DNA of 64,000 nt from Cordylochernes scorpioides. Its lineage: Eukaryota > Arthropoda > Arachnida > Pseudoscorpiones > Chernetidae. The translations under genes and the position numbers were made by a program. Location of the stretch: contig CP092872.1 of the NCBI GenBank assembly GCA_030710605.1, positions 92,840,627 through 92,904,626 of the forward strand, given 5' to 3'. Numbering within the stretch: position 1 is the stretch's first letter; each line of letters begins with the position of its first letter. This document shows, piece by piece, positions 23,680-34,089 of the stretch. The notes under the pieces were generated by a model that saw nothing but the letters and a program-made list of their open reading frames with translations, did no database searches and was not told where the DNA came from.

Positions 23680-25086
23680 CTAAATTATTGAGATATTTGT
23701 CACGTTTCGGTAACGCACGCATAAGGTCTTATTAAGACATCAGTCTTATTCTCCTCTCTCATTGCCAGCTTAGGTTGGACACGACAACAACAAGACATCA
23801 GTCTTATACTCCTCTCTCATTGCCATCTTAGGTTGGACACGACAACAACAAGACATCAGTCTTATACTCCTCTCTCATTGCCAGCTTAGGTTGGACACGA
23901 CAACAACAAGACATCAGTCTTATACTCCTCTCTCATTGCCAGCTTAGGTTGGACACGACAACAACAAGACATCAGTCTTATTCTCCTCTCTCATTGCCAG
24001 CTTAGGTTGGACACGAAAACAACAAGACATCAGTCTTATTCTCCTCTCTCATTGCCAGCTTAGGTTGGACACGACAACAACAAGACATCAGTCTTATACT
24101 CCTCTCTCATTGCCAGCTTAGGTTGGACACGACAACAACAAGACATCAGTCTTATTCTCCTCTCTCATTGCCAGCTTAGGTTGGACACGAAAACAACAAG
24201 ACATCAGTCTTATACTCCTCTCTCATTGCCAGCTTAGGTTGGACACGACAACAACAAGACATCAGTCTTATACTCCTCTCTCATTGCCAGCTTAGGTTGG
24301 ACACGACAACAACAAGACATCAGTCTTATACTCCTCTCTCATTGCCAGCTTAGGTTGGACACGACAACAACAAGACATCAGTCTTATACTCCTCTCTCAT
24401 TGCCAGCTTAGGTTGGACACGACAACAACAAGACATCAGTCTTATACTCCTCTCTCATTGCCAGCTTAGGTTGGACACGAAAACAACAAGACATCAGTCT
24501 TATACTCCTCTCTCATTGCCAGCTTAGGTTGGACACGACAACAACAAGACGTCAGTCTTATACTCCTCTCTCATTGCCAGCTTAGGTTGGACCCGACAAC
24601 AACAAGACATCAGTCTTATACTCCTCTCTCATTGCCAGCTTAGGTTGGACACGACAACAACAAGACATCAGTCTTATACTCCTCTCTCATTGCCAGCTTA
24701 GGTTGGACACGACAACAACAAGACATCAGTCTTATACTCCTCTCTCATTGCCAGCTTAGGTTGGACACGACAACAACAAGACATCAGTTTTATACTCCTC
24801 TCTCATTGCCAGCTTAGGTTGGACACGACAGCAACAAGACATCAGTTTTATACAGATTCTCCTCTCTCATTGCCAGCTTAGGTTGGACACGACAACAACA
24901 AGACATCAGTCTTATACTCCTCTCTCATTGCCAGCTTAGGTTGGACACGACAACAACAAGACATCAGTCTTATACTCCTCTCTCATTGCCAGCTTACAAC
25001 GATATTTCGGTGACAGTATTATTTTCATTACAAGACAAAGGTGAAAATTCTGTTATCGAAACGTCATAAGCATTTCAATAATTTGG
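23680..25086. repeat. 58-bp minisatellite (~22 copies) enclosed by inverted repeats
   Basis: Unit about GACATCAGTCTTATACTCCT + CTCTCATTGCCAGCTTAGGT + TGGACACGACAACAACAA; starts at 23736, 23794 and on, period 58. Units are very uniform, with a few substitutions and one 6-bp insertion near 24854. The array (about 23730-25000) is flanked by a ~35-bp imperfect inverted repeat, left 23680-23714 (GTCACGTTTCGGTAAC) and right 25052-25086 (GTTATCGAAACGTCAT). This suggests that the array belongs to a transposable unit. Confidence 0.92.
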
Positions 25087-25425
25087 ATTTGGTTTCTTGT
25101 TACCTTTACATGGAGTTCTTACAAATTCTTTGGTATGTCTCTAACTACCAAACTAAACACACTGTCACCAACTGACCAGAGATGACATTCTGGGACATCT
25201 AGGTGGGATACGTGATACATACATCATGATGCCTGTATAAACTGTTGGTAATCTATAAATGTCTCCCCCAGGATGATCACGACTACATCACACAAAATAT
25301 CCATACCAAACTAAACTTATCTTTTAATATATCCCAAATCTATCTCTGAAATTTACACAATAATGAATTTATAATAATTTAATATTGAAAACTCCCTTAA
25401 TATTATCAACATATATACTAATGGA
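25087..25425. other. Unassigned AT-rich spacer
   Basis: Nothing recognised. Confidence 0.45.
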
Positions 25426-25645
25426 AAAAACTTAAGAAAGTATAAAGTCTTTGATAACGTCGGTCGTCTATTTTTTTTTAAAGGAGATAGAGGTTTTTTT
25501 TTCAATTGGTTATCTTTGTTTACATTTGGTTATCTCATGTATCTTCAATAAAGGTTACTGTAATATCTTTCAGAGTTATTGTCTGAATCCTGATATACAT
25601 TCTAAAAGGTAAAACTTCCTTAAGTTTTGTTCATGAGTGTAATTT
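25425..25645. mobile_element. Family C MITE (Tc1/mariner-type)
   Basis: Diverged left end CTAATGGAAAAAACTTAAG and right end CTTAAGTTTTGTTCATGAGT. Internal GGTTACTGTAATATCTTTCA and TCCTGATATACAT are shared with the other family C copies. Confidence 0.75.
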
Positions 25646-25868
25646 TCAAAACAAAATACTTCCAAATTTTCAACCTATGCAATCATCTCGTACTCTGCAC
25701 TTCTAAAAGTTAGAGATTTATTAGAACTAAACAAGGCAAAAACACAATAGTTGAAGAAATTTCTATTAGAAGACACTTAGCACATCTTCCACACCTTCTA
25801 CCTCAATGGAACAAACACAGAAAGAATTGGAAAACAAAATATAAAACAGATCAATAAAAAATTATACC
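25646..25868. other. Unassigned spacer
   Basis: Nothing recognised between two family C copies. Confidence 0.4.
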
Positions 25869-25870
25869 TA

Positions 25871-26066
25871 CACTCATAGCCAAAACTTAAGGAAGTAATA
25901 CCTTTTAGCATGTATACCGGGATTCAGACAATAACTCTGAAATATATCACAGTGACCTTTATTGAAGACACACGAGATAACAAAGTGTGAACAAAATTGC
26001 CTCTGTCTCCCCAAAAAATAGACGACCAGCGACATCAAAGACTTCTTTAAGTTTTGTGTATGAGTG
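25871..26066. mobile_element. Family C MITE (Tc1/mariner-type)
   Basis: CACTCATAGCCAAAACTTAA at the left and its near-complement TTTAAGTTTTGTGTATGAGT at the right, each next to TA. Internal AATAACTCTGAAATATATCA and CACACGAGATAACAAAGTG. Non-coding. Confidence 0.85.
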
Positions 26067-26069
26067 TAT

Positions 26070-26404
26070 ATAGACGAGATTACTTCAGAACTCTCCCGAG
26101 AAGTTCTATAAGAAGGTAAACGGCCTGCTAATATGTAAATATGAGTGATGGAGAGGCTAAGTGCAGGTAGGAGGACAGATAGAATTAAGCCTAGATAGAC
26201 CAGTAGAAGTAGGTCCCAGATGGCTATGACATAATGAAGACATAATAAGGACCAAGTGTCACTCCCCCAAGGCTGACTAACACGTCAATTATTGTCGCGC
26301 GAGAGCATCCATCAATTTGTCCCCAGCTGCGACACGTCCCCAAACCTCTCTTCCTTCACTCGATGACCGCTTGACCACGGCCAGTATTTATCTACTTCAG
26401 TATC
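26070..26404. other. Unassigned region with GC-richer patch
   Basis: 26290-26390 is GC-richer (GTCGCGCGAGAGCATC, CAGCTGCGACACGTCC). No gene or repeat family recognised. Confidence 0.4.
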
Positions 26405-26486
26405 GTGGTTAGCATAACCCACAGAGTCTATAATTCTACAGAAATTTACCCGAAAGTTTGTAAAATATAAGACTGATGGTCTTAAT
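26405..26486. repeat. Direct duplicate, first copy
   Basis: GTGGTTAGCATAACCCACAG ... GACAGAAATTTACCCGAAA-type sequence, repeated at about 26739-26815. The first copy is separated from the second by the family B-like unit at 26487-26657. Confidence 0.7.
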
Positions 26487-26657
26487 AAACGCGTTCGTGG
26501 ATGGCTTTTCTTGATTTATCAAGAAATTGGGTTGACCAAATATCAGGGAACAGGTTAAAATCAATGAATAGTTGATTTCTGTTACACCAGATGGCGCTCT
26601 GCCTTCTGAAAAGCACATGTGCTCCTGGTCAGGAGATATGCCTACTTAGTTTTTAAA
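26487..26657 (+). repeat. 5'-truncated relative of the hammerhead-bearing element
   Basis: Starts AAACGCGTTCGTGGATGGCT and follows the 55-kb unit through TTTTCTTGATTTATCAAG, CAGATGGCGCTCTGCC and AGCACATGTGCTCCTGGTCA. Similarity begins about 9 bases before the predicted self-cleavage position of the intact ribozyme (equivalent to 26495/26496). The ribozyme 5' half is absent. Confidence 0.8.
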
Positions 26658-27170
26658 GCTATATATATGTGTGTGGGTTGAAAAAAAATCTCTATAAATG
26701 AAGTGAACTCAGCATAAATGTTCATGTTCTCATTTTACGTGGTTAGGATAACATACATAGAGTCTATCATTCGACAGAAATTTACCCGAAAATTTGTAAA
26801 TATAAAAGCCGGTTATCTTAATAAAGCTGTATGTGTGTGGATTGAAAAAAATCTCTATAAATGAAGTAAAACTAAGCAGAAATGATCGTGTTTTCACCTA
26901 TACACGTACATAACATAACAAACTTACGCGTATTCAAAGAGATAGAAAGCAGAAGAACTCGTTGATGGCAGCAGACAAAGCGATTATGCAAATTGACGTG
27001 TGTGTGTGTGAGTTGAAAAAAAACTCTATAAATGAAGTAAAACTGAGCATAAATGATCATGTTCTCACCTATACATAACATAACAAACTTACGCGTATTC
27101 AAAGAGATAGAAAGCAGAAGAACTCGTTGATGGAAGCAGACAAAGCGATTATGCAAATTGAAGCGCAGAA
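26640..27170. repeat. Tandem segmental duplications (~170 bp)
   Basis: GTGTGTGGATTGAAAAAAAT and CTCTATAAATGAAGTAAAAC, followed by AACTTACGCGTATTCAAAGA and GATTATGCAAATTGA, occur at about 26826-27000 and again at 27001-27165. A partial copy lies at 26660-26735. Confidence 0.85.
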
Positions 27171-27335
27171 GAATCCGCAATAATTCAGCGGCCAATCGGC
27201 GGGTGATTTGTGGGGCCAATCCATCAGCTCCTTCAAATTAAAATATTCATACAGTCCTGGATTTATAGCGTCTTTGGCGGACTATGTGGATGGTGGGTAG
27301 AACATTGTTTATATTTACCTTTTATGGCTTAACTA
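27171..27335. other. Unassigned spacer
   Basis: No feature recognised. Confidence 0.4.
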
Positions 27336-27339
27336 GCAT

Positions 27340-27465
27340 AGTAGATTAAACTGGCGAAACCGCTTGAAAGCTTCACCATAATGAACCAGGCCCTCCCATT
27401 ATTTTTTTTTATTGCCGTAAGGGAATTAAAAATTATTTTATTTTGAAAGGAAACATACGTGCTAT
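27340..27465 (-). repeat. Family A half element
   Basis: TAGATTAAACTGGCGAAACC, AATGAACCAGGCCCTCCC, then TTATTGCCGTAAGGGAATT. Single arm; the other half is missing. Confidence 0.75.
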
Positions 27466-27473
27466 TAAATATA

Positions 27474-27679
27474 CGCTCATGAACAAAACTTAAAAAAAAG
27501 GAAAGTCTTTGATGTTGACGGTCGTCAATTTTTTCAGAAGGAGACAGAAGCAATTTTGTTCACACCTTGTTATCTCGTGTGTCTTCAATAAATGTCACTG
27601 TAATATCTTCCAGAGTTATTATCTCAATCCCGATATACATGCTAAAAGGTACAACTTCCTTAAGTTTTGTTCATGAGTG
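27474..27679. mobile_element. Family C MITE
   Basis: Ends CGCTCATGAACAAAACTTAA and TTAAGTTTTGTTCATGAGTG, next to TA on both sides. Internal TTCAATAAATGTCACTGTAA and CCCGATATACATGC as in the other copies. Confidence 0.88.
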
Positions 27680-27681
27680 TA

Positions 27682-27984
27682 TATATGTTATGTAAAAACT
27701 ACTATTTCATTAAAAAATTATAACTTCTATTATAAAATACTCTGTAAAGTCGACCGCCAGATGTCGCCGCTTTTCCTATATAAACCTATTGTTGTTGTTT
27801 CCCGTTGGCCGGCTCAAATCTTTCTGTAGATATGTAAATAAGCCTTTTGTTTTCTTTATTCTACTCGTCTTAAGATAGATAGTACTTTCTCAAATTATGT
27901 ATTTTATATTCCATAAGCTCAATTAAAGCTAATTCTGATAAAATTATTATTATTATTATTACCATGAGTGCAATATTACAAACA
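27682..27984. other. Unassigned spacer
   Basis: No gene. A short ATT trinucleotide run lies at 27944-27960. Confidence 0.45.
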
Positions 27985-28265
27985 TACTCATGTATTATGA
28001 TGCATTAGCGCGCCATCTGTTATAAAAATTCGAAACTATTATAAACGCGTATGATTCTTTAAAAAAATAAACAATATTTCTACTGCCCTTACTGCAATGG
28101 AAAAATTAATGGGTGGGTCGGGCTCATCAGGTTCATTACTGATGAGCCAGGCCCTCCCATTAAACTTTCCATTGCAGTAAGGACAGTAGAAATATTGTTT
28201 ATTTTTCAAAAAAGAATCATACGCGTTTATTTTTTTCAGCACACAAAACGCGATATCCCGGCTAA
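27985..28265. repeat. Family A foldback
   Basis: Left arm TATGATGCATTAGCGCGCCA ... ATAAACGCGTATGATTC ... ACTGCAATGGAAAAATTAAT; right arm is the inverted copy from 28140 (ATGAGCCAGGCCCTCCCATT). The short centre has lost the GGCGAAACC part. The right arm then runs into GCACACAAAACGCGATATCC instead of the full terminus. Confidence 0.88.
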
Positions 28266-28930
28266 GGATAATTGCGTCGATTCACATTTTTTTAAACAGA
28301 AACAGTTATAAACATATTATACAAGAAAAAGTAATCGAAATAAAAAGAGAAACAATAATATATATTAGGAACCTGAACTTTTCAGATTTGAAAGATAATC
28401 ATACATATATTTACAAAAATAGTTAAACCTATGATAATTCTCTATGGTATTTACAAATTGATATAGATCTACAACATTATTTATTGTCTGTTGTCTAGCG
28501 GTGAAGAAGAGTGGACATTCCAGCAGTAGATGTCTTGAGTCCTGGAGTTCGTTTAAAATAGTTTAAAATTTTGATACTCATGTATCGTTAAACAATCTGA
28601 GTAAATTTTATCTGAGACAAATTTTCCATAACATATATACATATCCAGGCATGATGGCACTTGGTGGTGGAAGAAGCAAGTCCACGGGAGATGATGGATC
28701 CAGGCAGATACCTAATCTCCTTCGCCATTCATCACCCCAGGGGATGAATAAGGAAACTCCCAGCTAGCATCCTCCCATCTCAGAGTCCCATCCCATGCCA
28801 TAGCTAACACACCCATTGTCCCACTTGGTCATCTCTCCTCAACTTCAATGTCTCATATCTATCTCCAGATATTGAAGAAATTTGTATATTGAATATTGAC
28901 CTGAGATTGTGTTCACTCTCTGATGCTTTG
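28266..28930. other. Unassigned region
   Basis: No gene recognised. 28650-28870 is less AT-rich (CACTTGGTGGTGGAAGAAGC) and may be an unidentified repeat. 28936-28975 contains one stray, diverged piece resembling the downstream 66-bp unit (CGATAGGAAGGATACACAGA). Confidence 0.45.
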
Positions 28931-29164
28931 AAAGTACTACTACCACGATAGGAAGGATACACAGATGGGTACTGATAGTTCAGCGGGATATGGAGGACAA
29001 CGGGTAAACCTATCAGATTGTTGTTCCATAAAAATATTCAACGTGTTAACCGGTTAAACCAAAGCCCCATCTTGCCACTGGAGATAACCATTTACCGACT
29101 TCTATAAAGAAGCCTTATTGGGAGGTGTACTGTTCTCAGGGGATTGATTCATCTGGAAGAATTT
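28931..29164. other. Spacer before U6-derived array
   Basis: Apart from the stray unit near 28936 nothing is recognised. Confidence 0.4.
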
Positions 29165-29860
29165 AAAAGATTAGCATAGCTCCAGTAATGTCATTTCGGC
29201 GGTACAACTACTACAATAGGAAGGATACAGAGAAGATTAGCATGGCCCCTGTGATACTTGTTGGGCGGTACAACTACTACAATAGGAAGGATACAGAGAA
29301 GATTAGCATGGCCCCTGTGATACTTGTTGGGCGGTACAACTACTACAATAGGAAGGATACAGAGAAGATTAGCATGGCCCCTGTGATACTTGTTGGGCGG
29401 TACAACTACTACAATAGGAACTATACAGAGAATATTGGCATGGTCCCTGTCATACCCGTTCGGCGGTACAACTACTACAATAGGAAGGATACAGAGAAGA
29501 TTAGAATGGTCCCTGTGATACTTGTTGGGCGGTACAACTACTACAATAGGAAGGATACAGAGAAGATTAGAATGGTCCCTGTGATACTTGTTGGGCGGTA
29601 CAACTACTACAATAGTAAGGATACAGAGAAGATTAGCATGGCCCCTGTGATACTTGTTGGGCGGTACAACTACTACAATAGGAAGGATACAGAGAAGATT
29701 AGCATGGTCCCTGTTATACCAGTTCGGCGGTACAACTACTACAATAGGAAGGATACAGAGTAGATTAGCATGGCCCCTGTGATACTTGTTGGGCGCTACA
29801 CCTACTACAATTGGAAGGATACAGAGAAGATTAACATAGCCCCTGTGTATTTATTTTCTT
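29165..29860 (+). repeat. 66-bp tandem array derived from U6 snRNA (~10 units)
   Basis: The phrase GGTACAACTACTACAATAGG recurs every 66 bp from 29201 to about 29795. Each unit contains a 28-base stretch (for example 29224-29251, starting GATACAGAGAAGATTAGC and ending TGGCCCCTG) that equals the central domain of U6 snRNA as I know it, including the ACAGAGA box that pairs with the 5' splice site. Upstream in the unit, GTTCGGCGGTACA and CAATAGGAAGG line up with the U6 5' stem-loop and TTGGAAC. The U6 3' stem-loop and terminal U-run are absent. Because 66 is a multiple of three, a 191-codon frame is open across it; that is a by-product. Probably non-functional as snRNA. Confidence 0.88.
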
Positions 29861-30117
29861 AGTTTTGAGATCATTGCTGCATATATGCAAAATAAAAACT
29901 GAAGCTATGCAAATTTTATTGAATACAACTAGATAAAATCACAAATAACTCGGTATTTTCAATCGCAAATATATAAATACTACAACCTTTTAAATTATTG
30001 TTCCTACATTTCATACTGACCCGCTGTCACTCTTTTCAAAGTAAACAAACCATACAATGTGTTTTGAAAAGAGAGTCCCTAAAACGTCTAAATAAGTAAT
30101 CAAAAAGGTTATATAAT
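29861..30117. other. Unassigned AT-rich spacer
   Basis: Nothing recognised. Confidence 0.4.
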
Positions 30118-30156
30118 TGTTACATAGAAAGAAAAGAACATTAAAGAATAGAGAGA

Positions 30157-30174
30157 GAATGTTCTAGAACGTTT
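30157..30174. promoter_or_regulatory. Heat-shock element 1
   Basis: GAATGTTCTAGAACGTTT: alternating GAA/TTC at five-base spacing, three perfect pentamers and a fourth with one mismatch. This is the binding pattern of HSF trimers. Confidence 0.7.
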
Positions 30175-30434
30175 AATAATAATGTAGAAAAAGCGGAAGA
30201 CAACTGATTGGCCAATCTAAAGCGATTGCGCAAGGCTTAGTGCTGGCGGCTTTCTGATTGGCTGACCAACCATAACCGTTCTGGAAAGATCTACTCCGGG
30301 ATATATAGGGAAGAGAAACCCATGCCAGGGTAGAAAAAGTGAAGAAAGGTCGAAGAACGAAGCTACGTGGTGGACTCAAAGCAAACGCTGCTGTCTCAAG
30401 AGGTCGGACTGCTGCCTCCTGGAAGATCTTCCTG

Positions 30435-30452
30435 GAAGATTCTAGAAGGTTC
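30435..30452. promoter_or_regulatory. Heat-shock element 2 (four perfect pentamers)
   Basis: GAAGATTCTAGAAGGTTC has GAA, TTC, GAA, TTC at exact five-base spacing. It lies about 130 bp after the TATA-like box. Confidence 0.72.
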
Positions 30453-30660
30453 TGCCAACTTCTGTCTCCTGTTCTGCTCCTGCTTTCCTTCACCGTGCTG
30501 TAGTTGTTGAGTTTGTAACTGCTGTTTTCTTTATTGTTGTTTCATTTTTGTACTCTTCTCTAATTATTTTATCGATTAGGCTTAAATAAAGTCCTAAAGA
30601 TCCTTTGTACCCACGGAAGTTATTCTTTGTCAACCAACAACGCAACAATATTTATTCAAT

Positions 30661-31310
30661 CATATTTATAAATTCCACTTAAAAATTTTTTTTCTACACG
30701 AATATTGATTTAAAAACATTAATATTTAAAGTTCCATACATATACTAATATGAATATAGTAAATGGCACACATAACATCACAAAAATAAAATTAATTAAA
30801 ATTATACAAAAGAAAATTTTCACCATTCGCTGAAAATATTATTAGAAAAATGATATTATATATATATATATATATATTCCTAGAATAATATTTACATAGT
30901 AAAGAGAACATTTATATAGATATATTAAATAATTTTTATACATATTATTTCTTTGAATATTCACATAGAAAAAATTTCAATTTGACCAAAGACTAGAATG
31001 TTTTTCTTTCTAATATCTCAGAAAGCTTTGCTATAAAATATTGCGGATTCTCTTGTATACTTTCAAATAAATATATTTCTCAAATATATGAAATTTTTTT
31101 TTTTTCATAGAAATATATTTATTTTTATTTTAAAAATACTATACCATTAAATATTATCGTAAAAGTCAGTAACTAATGACATTGTCAACTTTTTTTCATT
31201 TAAAAAGAAGATAACTTTTAATAAGACAGTCTTTTTTTTTAATTCGAACATGGTGCCATCTATTGGAGAAAATACGAAATTATTTGAGAAATTTTATTAT
31301 ATATATAATT
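30661..31310. other. AT-rich spacer
   Basis: Very AT-rich with (TA)n near 30855-30876. No feature recognised. Confidence 0.5.
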
Positions 31311-31314
31311 AAAA

Positions 31315-31470
31315 TAAAGTGTCATATTTTGGATCAATATAATTTATTTAAAATATTTCCGATATTTCGATGAGGCTGTTCGCCTATATTTCTCTAAGAG
31401 TACAAACTCCTTCTAAGCCCATCATCCGTGTGATGTACGAGAAGTATTGTTTATATAAGTTGGAGTGACC
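31315..31470. repeat. Possible Penelope-like terminal fragment
   Basis: GGATCAATATAATTTATTTA, TATTTCGATGAGGCTGTTCG and CCATCATCCGTGTGATGTAC resemble the FTC-type 'TTTCG ... CATC' motifs common in Penelope-like terminal repeats. Weak and based on pattern memory. Confidence 0.3.
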
Positions 31471-32500
31471 GAACCATTTTGAATGACTAAATTATATAAT
31501 CAGAAATAAAATGCTATATCTATTATCTGTATTTAACTAGTTTTGTTTTAACTGTTGGTATGATTGTGGTATGTCTATTTTCCTTTTAATACTGTTTTGA
31601 TCATCTATAGATGCCCAGCTCTCCAGAAGTCCTGTATATTGCTGTATAAAACTATTGCATTTTCAAAATTTGGAATATATCCTTGCTTGATTGCATATAT
31701 ATATCAAAAATATGTAAAAAGGGTGTCTCCTGACTGCTCACAATTAATATCTTTTCTTACTTTTTCATATATGTATAATATATATTTTTAAAATATTCTA
31801 TATGTCATTTTATTATCTATAATATATGTTTTATTTATTATAGATACATATTATATTTTAAATAAATTGAAATTGGTATTCTAAAAGAAAATTGTACTGA
31901 GTTGAGTTGTGCAGTCGAGGCCTTCCGTTGAAAAGAGATCAAACACTTTTACTAATTGACGGGTTTATTTTTGAACCAAAAATCGTCACAGTTTTTGAAA
32001 AATCAATGATAATAGTAATCTTGAGGCCTCTTGATAGGTAGAGTACCTCAAAAAAGTAAAAGAGAGATAGAAAAAAACTTGACAAAAAAAAATGATAATA
32101 ATATTTACATACTGGCCAACTAAAAAAAAAGTAACTAACTATGCAAAAAAAACTATTTATATTTACACCCGCGCCGTCTGGTGTTCTCGGCGTCACAGAG
32201 TTCATCTATGAAAATAAATAATAAAATATTTTTAAAAATATACAAATTATGTAGAATATAATATTACCAAAAATTATTTACAACATACATATATTTTAAT
32301 TAATTATAAACATTTTAAACATTATTTTTAAAATGCTATTTTTATTAATTGATATGTTTTTCCTTTTAGTTATATTTCACAAGAGCATTTATCTGTAAAT
32401 ATATTTGTCTTTATTTTTATCATTTATAATAATTTAGAATAATCTTTAGAAATTCTATATTAACTCTGACACACACTACAGACCTTACTGCAATGCTAAT
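31471..32500. other. AT-rich spacer
   Basis: No gene or repeat family recognised. Short open frames have no support. A small GC patch at 32165-32200 (CCCGCGCCGTCTGGTG). Confidence 0.5.
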
Positions 32501-32504
32501 ATTT

Positions 32505-32690
32505 GTAAGATGAGAGGGCTTAGCTCATCGGTAGTGAACCCTCTCAGCGGTTTCGCCAAATCAATCTCCAGACCGCTCTACTATTGTATTGAATTGGTTT
32601 TCTTTCATACCCTGCATTTACTATGGAAGGCAGCTTAGGGGTGTTTAGGGAACTTATGAACATAATCTTATAGGTCCTTATGTTCTTCCG
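32505..32690 (+). repeat. Family A fragment
   Basis: GAGAGGGCTTAGCTCATCGG, GAACCCTCTCAGCGGTTTCG, then CTATTGTATTGAATTGG as in the 16.9- and 57-kb copies. Only one side present. Confidence 0.78.
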
Positions 32691-32700
32691 AAAATACATC

Positions 32701-32812
32701 ATGGACAAAACTTAAGGAAGTTATACCTTTTACCATGTATATTGGGATTGAGACGATAACTCTGAAAGATATTACAGTGATCTTTATTGAAGACACACGA
32801 GATAACAATCAT
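32701..32812 (+). repeat. Family C half element
   Basis: ATGGACAAAACTTAAGGAAG ... ATATTACAGTGATCTTTATT ... CACACGAGATAACA. Only the ~115-bp half is present, the same unit that is tandemly repeated at 36 and 58 kb. Confidence 0.8.
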
Positions 32813-33000
32813 CAAAAATGGTTTGAATTTCCTTTAATTTTTGCCATTGACAATGAGTGTATAATGAATTATTATAATATATATTTGCATAATTCTCTCA
32901 ATTTTACTTCATTAAAGACCACACTCATAATTAAAAATCGCGTCTATAATTAAAATTAATTTAATCATATTAAATATATGTTTTTTGAATTAAATGTTTT
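32813..33000. other. AT-rich spacer
   Basis: Nothing recognised. Confidence 0.4.
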
Positions 33001-33640
33001 CTATATTTAATTTATCAGCCGATGGAATATGCAAATAGAAATTGACTCCCCCTAGCGACAGAAAAAAAAAAAGCGAGAAGTAGACACGGATAGATCGAGT
33101 ATTTTATCAACAATGACTTAACACCAGAAGGTGACGCAGCGACGAGAAGGAAAAAAAAAAAAACACGAGCGCAGAAGAAACGGGGAGAAGAAGAGCGGGA
33201 AGCGTAAAGAAATTTGCATAATCAGATTGGCCATCCGACGTGCCGACACTTAGACAACTCCAGGGGGAGCTACCACTCATCTTACATCTTCAAACGCAAC
33301 GAGCCATTGCGAAACAAATTTCAAAAAATTTGGGAAAGTGGAGAGATCCATCTTGTCTACTGAAGGGGGAGAGAGGGGTGTGACTCATCACTCCCCCTGG
33401 GGGATAATGAGGCAACTAATCTTTGAGCTAAGACCCTTGTCTTGTGAACGGGCACGAAGTCCAGAACTTGTTAATTTCTTGCAACAATGGGGGGAGATGG
33501 ATAGCTTTGGATTATCTCAACACCCCAATCCTCTCAAGTGGGCTGAATCTGTGGGATTAGTAGTTATAAATGATCTCGATAGATGGCGCTCTCTAGCTAT
33601 TACCTGTAAATATAAACTAATCTAGTTATCCCCATTATAC
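33001..33640 (+). other. GC-richer unassigned block
   Basis: Contains octamer-like TATGCAAAT, A-rich tracts and CTCCCCCTGGGGG. A 95-codon open frame (33338-33625) has mixed composition but no motif I recognise, no visible splice context and no homologous copy here. It ends with AGATGGCGC (33581-33589), the 9-mer seen in repeat families, which argues that part of the block is a repeat. Confidence 0.35.
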
Positions 33641-33663
33641 ATAGTGTCAAAATATACTATTGT

Positions 33664-33782
33664 AAGTGAAGAGAAAGACATCTCCTGATCGTGCATCTAA
33701 AAGTTGTTGATGGCTTGCACCATCTGTCGGAACAAATATGAACTAATCGCTGATTTTTAATTATTCCAGAACAATTTTTTTA
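33664..33782. repeat. Family B arm
   Basis: GAAAGACATCTCCTGATCGT, AGTTGTTGATGGCTTGCACC, ATCTGTCGGAACAAATATGA, then GATTTTTAATTATTCCAGAA. Single arm. Confidence 0.8.
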
Positions 33783-33829
33783 TATTTTATCACCAAATTG
33801 TAAATAATCACATTTATCTTTATAATATA

Positions 33830-34060
33830 AAGGACTGCGGTGTATGATTATAAAGTAATACTTAAAGCCTCCCCGCATAAGTTTCTTTTTTTTGTGAAAA
33901 TCAATATTAATTTCAAAGAGAAATATGTACTATTTCTAACTTTTTGGATGACGTATGAAAAGGTTGAATATATGAAGAGTAATGGTCTATATATGATTGG
34001 ATGACGTATGAAAGGGTGAAAATGTGAAGAGTAATGGCGAACGGATATTTGTAACAATGG
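33830..34060. repeat. Family H arm
   Basis: AAAGGACTGCGGTGTATGAT, CCGCATAAGTTTC, TACTATTTCTAACTTTTTGG and GAAGAGTAATGG. An inner ~80-bp part (GATGACGTATGAAA) is duplicated. One arm of the palindrome seen complete at 39791-40115. Confidence 0.8.
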
Positions 34061-34089
34061 ACTAGGAGTGTCAATAGAATATATTTAAT

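Larger units (their letters stand above)
30118..30647 (+). mobile_element. Solo-LTR-like unit (530 bp) with heat-shock promoter
   Basis: Starts TGTTACATAG and ends CGCAACA, giving TGTT...AACA ends. The flanks are ATAAT and ATATT, a possible decayed 5-bp target duplication. In order it has a heat-shock element (30157-30174), two inverted CCAAT boxes (ATTGG near 30207 and 30257), TATA (ATATATAG near 30300), a second heat-shock element (30435-30452) and a polyadenylation signal AATAAA (about 30583). Promoter plus polyadenylation signal within about 500 bp is the layout of an LTR. No internal domain or second LTR lies nearby, hence solo. Confidence 0.6.

Noticed and set aside
23730-25000. Regular 58-bp array (also the 32- and 53-bp arrays) considered as CRISPR
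   Set aside because: Units are uniform along their whole length with no unique spacers, and the window is an animal genome.
29188-29763. 191-codon open frame with 22-residue repeats
   Set aside because: It exists only because the U6-derived unit is 66 bp long; RNA similarity explains the sequence.
29165-29860. Functional U6 snRNA gene
   Set aside because: The 3' stem-loop, terminal U-run and upstream pol III elements are absent from every unit.
31364-31400. TTTCGATGAGGCTGTTCGCC as a hammerhead or Penelope ribozyme
   Set aside because: CUGANGA is incomplete on both strands; kept only as a weak Penelope-like terminal fragment.
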